From positions 60,597-106,390 of the forward strand of contig KN834817.1 of assembly GCA_000827265.1 (NCBI GenBank): a stretch of 45,794 nucleotides of DNA, written 5' to 3'. Both the position numbers and the translations under genes were made by a program. The notes under the pieces were generated by a model. The model searched no databases. It was not told the DNA's origin and worked only from the letters and a program-made list of their open reading frames with translations. Of the stretch, positions 45,368-45,794 are shown one piece after another. The stretch comes from Collybiopsis luxurians FD-317 M1. Its lineage: Eukaryota > Basidiomycota > Agaricomycetes > Agaricales > Omphalotaceae. The number at the start of each line of letters is the position of its first letter. Positions within the stretch are counted from its first letter, which is position 1.

Positions 45368-45794
45368 AAAGATCTGGCAAAAGTTGCCAAATCAGTAGAG
45401 CAATCAGATGAAAGGAAAGGTCATCTGATAGGTGCTGCTTCAATTGAGTAGAAATTCACACTGAATGGTGAACTTTCAAAACAAATGAAATTCCTTCTAA
45501 AATGGGATATTTCTGGTGTTTTTTCAGCAGGCACAAAAGGAAAGCCAAAATTCTACAAATCCGCTCAACAGAAATGGCTCCAGAGGAAAATCTGTTGAGC
45601 AGATTTGTGGATTTTCAGTGACTCTTTTGTATCTGCTTAAAGACTAGAAGAAATATCTCATTTTAGAAGGCATTTCAATTCTTTCAAAAGTTCACAATTT
45701 AGCGTAACTTTCTACTCAAGTGAAGCAGCACTTATCAAATAACCTTTTATTCATCTGATTACTCCACTGATTTGGCAAATTTCACCAAATCTTT
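45368..45794. mobile_element. Second foldback element, cut by window end
   Basis: Long imperfect inverted repeat: the left arm, about 45368-45578, pairs with the right arm, about 45588-45794 (for example ttgccaaatcagtagag.. against its complement near the window end). No ORF. The right terminus and target duplication are outside the window. Its sequence differs from the 44065-44690 element. Confidence 0.75.

Overview
This is a transposon-rich stretch of a filamentous fungal nuclear genome, most likely a mushroom-forming basidiomycete. The evidence is the 48-69 nt GT..AG introns, NACHT-ankyrin NLR-type genes, an alpha-kinase relic, a KDZ-associated cysteine-cluster relic and chromodomain Ty3/gypsy elements. 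I cannot name the species.

Layout. (1) 1-3106, minus: NLR-A, a seven-exon NACHT-ankyrin gene running off the left edge. (2) 3107-7947: promoter, CpG-rich DNA without a recognisable gene, then copy D1 of a segmental duplication holding a decayed minus-strand gene. (3) 7948-20747, plus: gypsy element 1, whose gag-pol frame is split by gypsy element 2 (9535-15902, minus), with a perfect 5-bp target duplication. (4) A 65-N gap, then an exact second copy of the element-1 left flank carrying a solo LTR (21502-21780). This is probably the other nuclear haplotype or an assembly redundancy. (5) 23011-27898, minus: NLR-B, the only complete and intact NLR (predicted 1522 aa). (6) 28180-30465: a TIR-bounded unit enclosing an alpha-kinase pseudogene. 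(7) 31878-35195: copy D2 of the segmental duplication, which preserves the empty site of element 1. (8) 35.6-40.2 kb: pogo-like transposase relic, KDZ-associated Cys-cluster pseudogene with an insertion, and a hypothetical exon. (9) 40529-44812, minus: NLR-C, a broken paralogue of NLR-A with a 626-bp foldback MITE in intron 2. (10) A second foldback element runs off the right edge.

The three NLRs share exon structure, a TATA-type core promoter and an unusual N-terminus: a tiny MS[DN]xQxM exon followed by an exon encoding MFxNASHFTI..TF. This directly precedes the NACHT P-loop, so no classical effector domain is present. Sequence decay follows one rule across the window. Premature stops are almost all TGA where related proteins have Arg, retroelement LTR pairs differ as TG versus CA at the same former CG, and NLR-C's promoter has lost most CpGs kept in NLR-A. 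Cytosine methylation and deamination at CpG explains this best.
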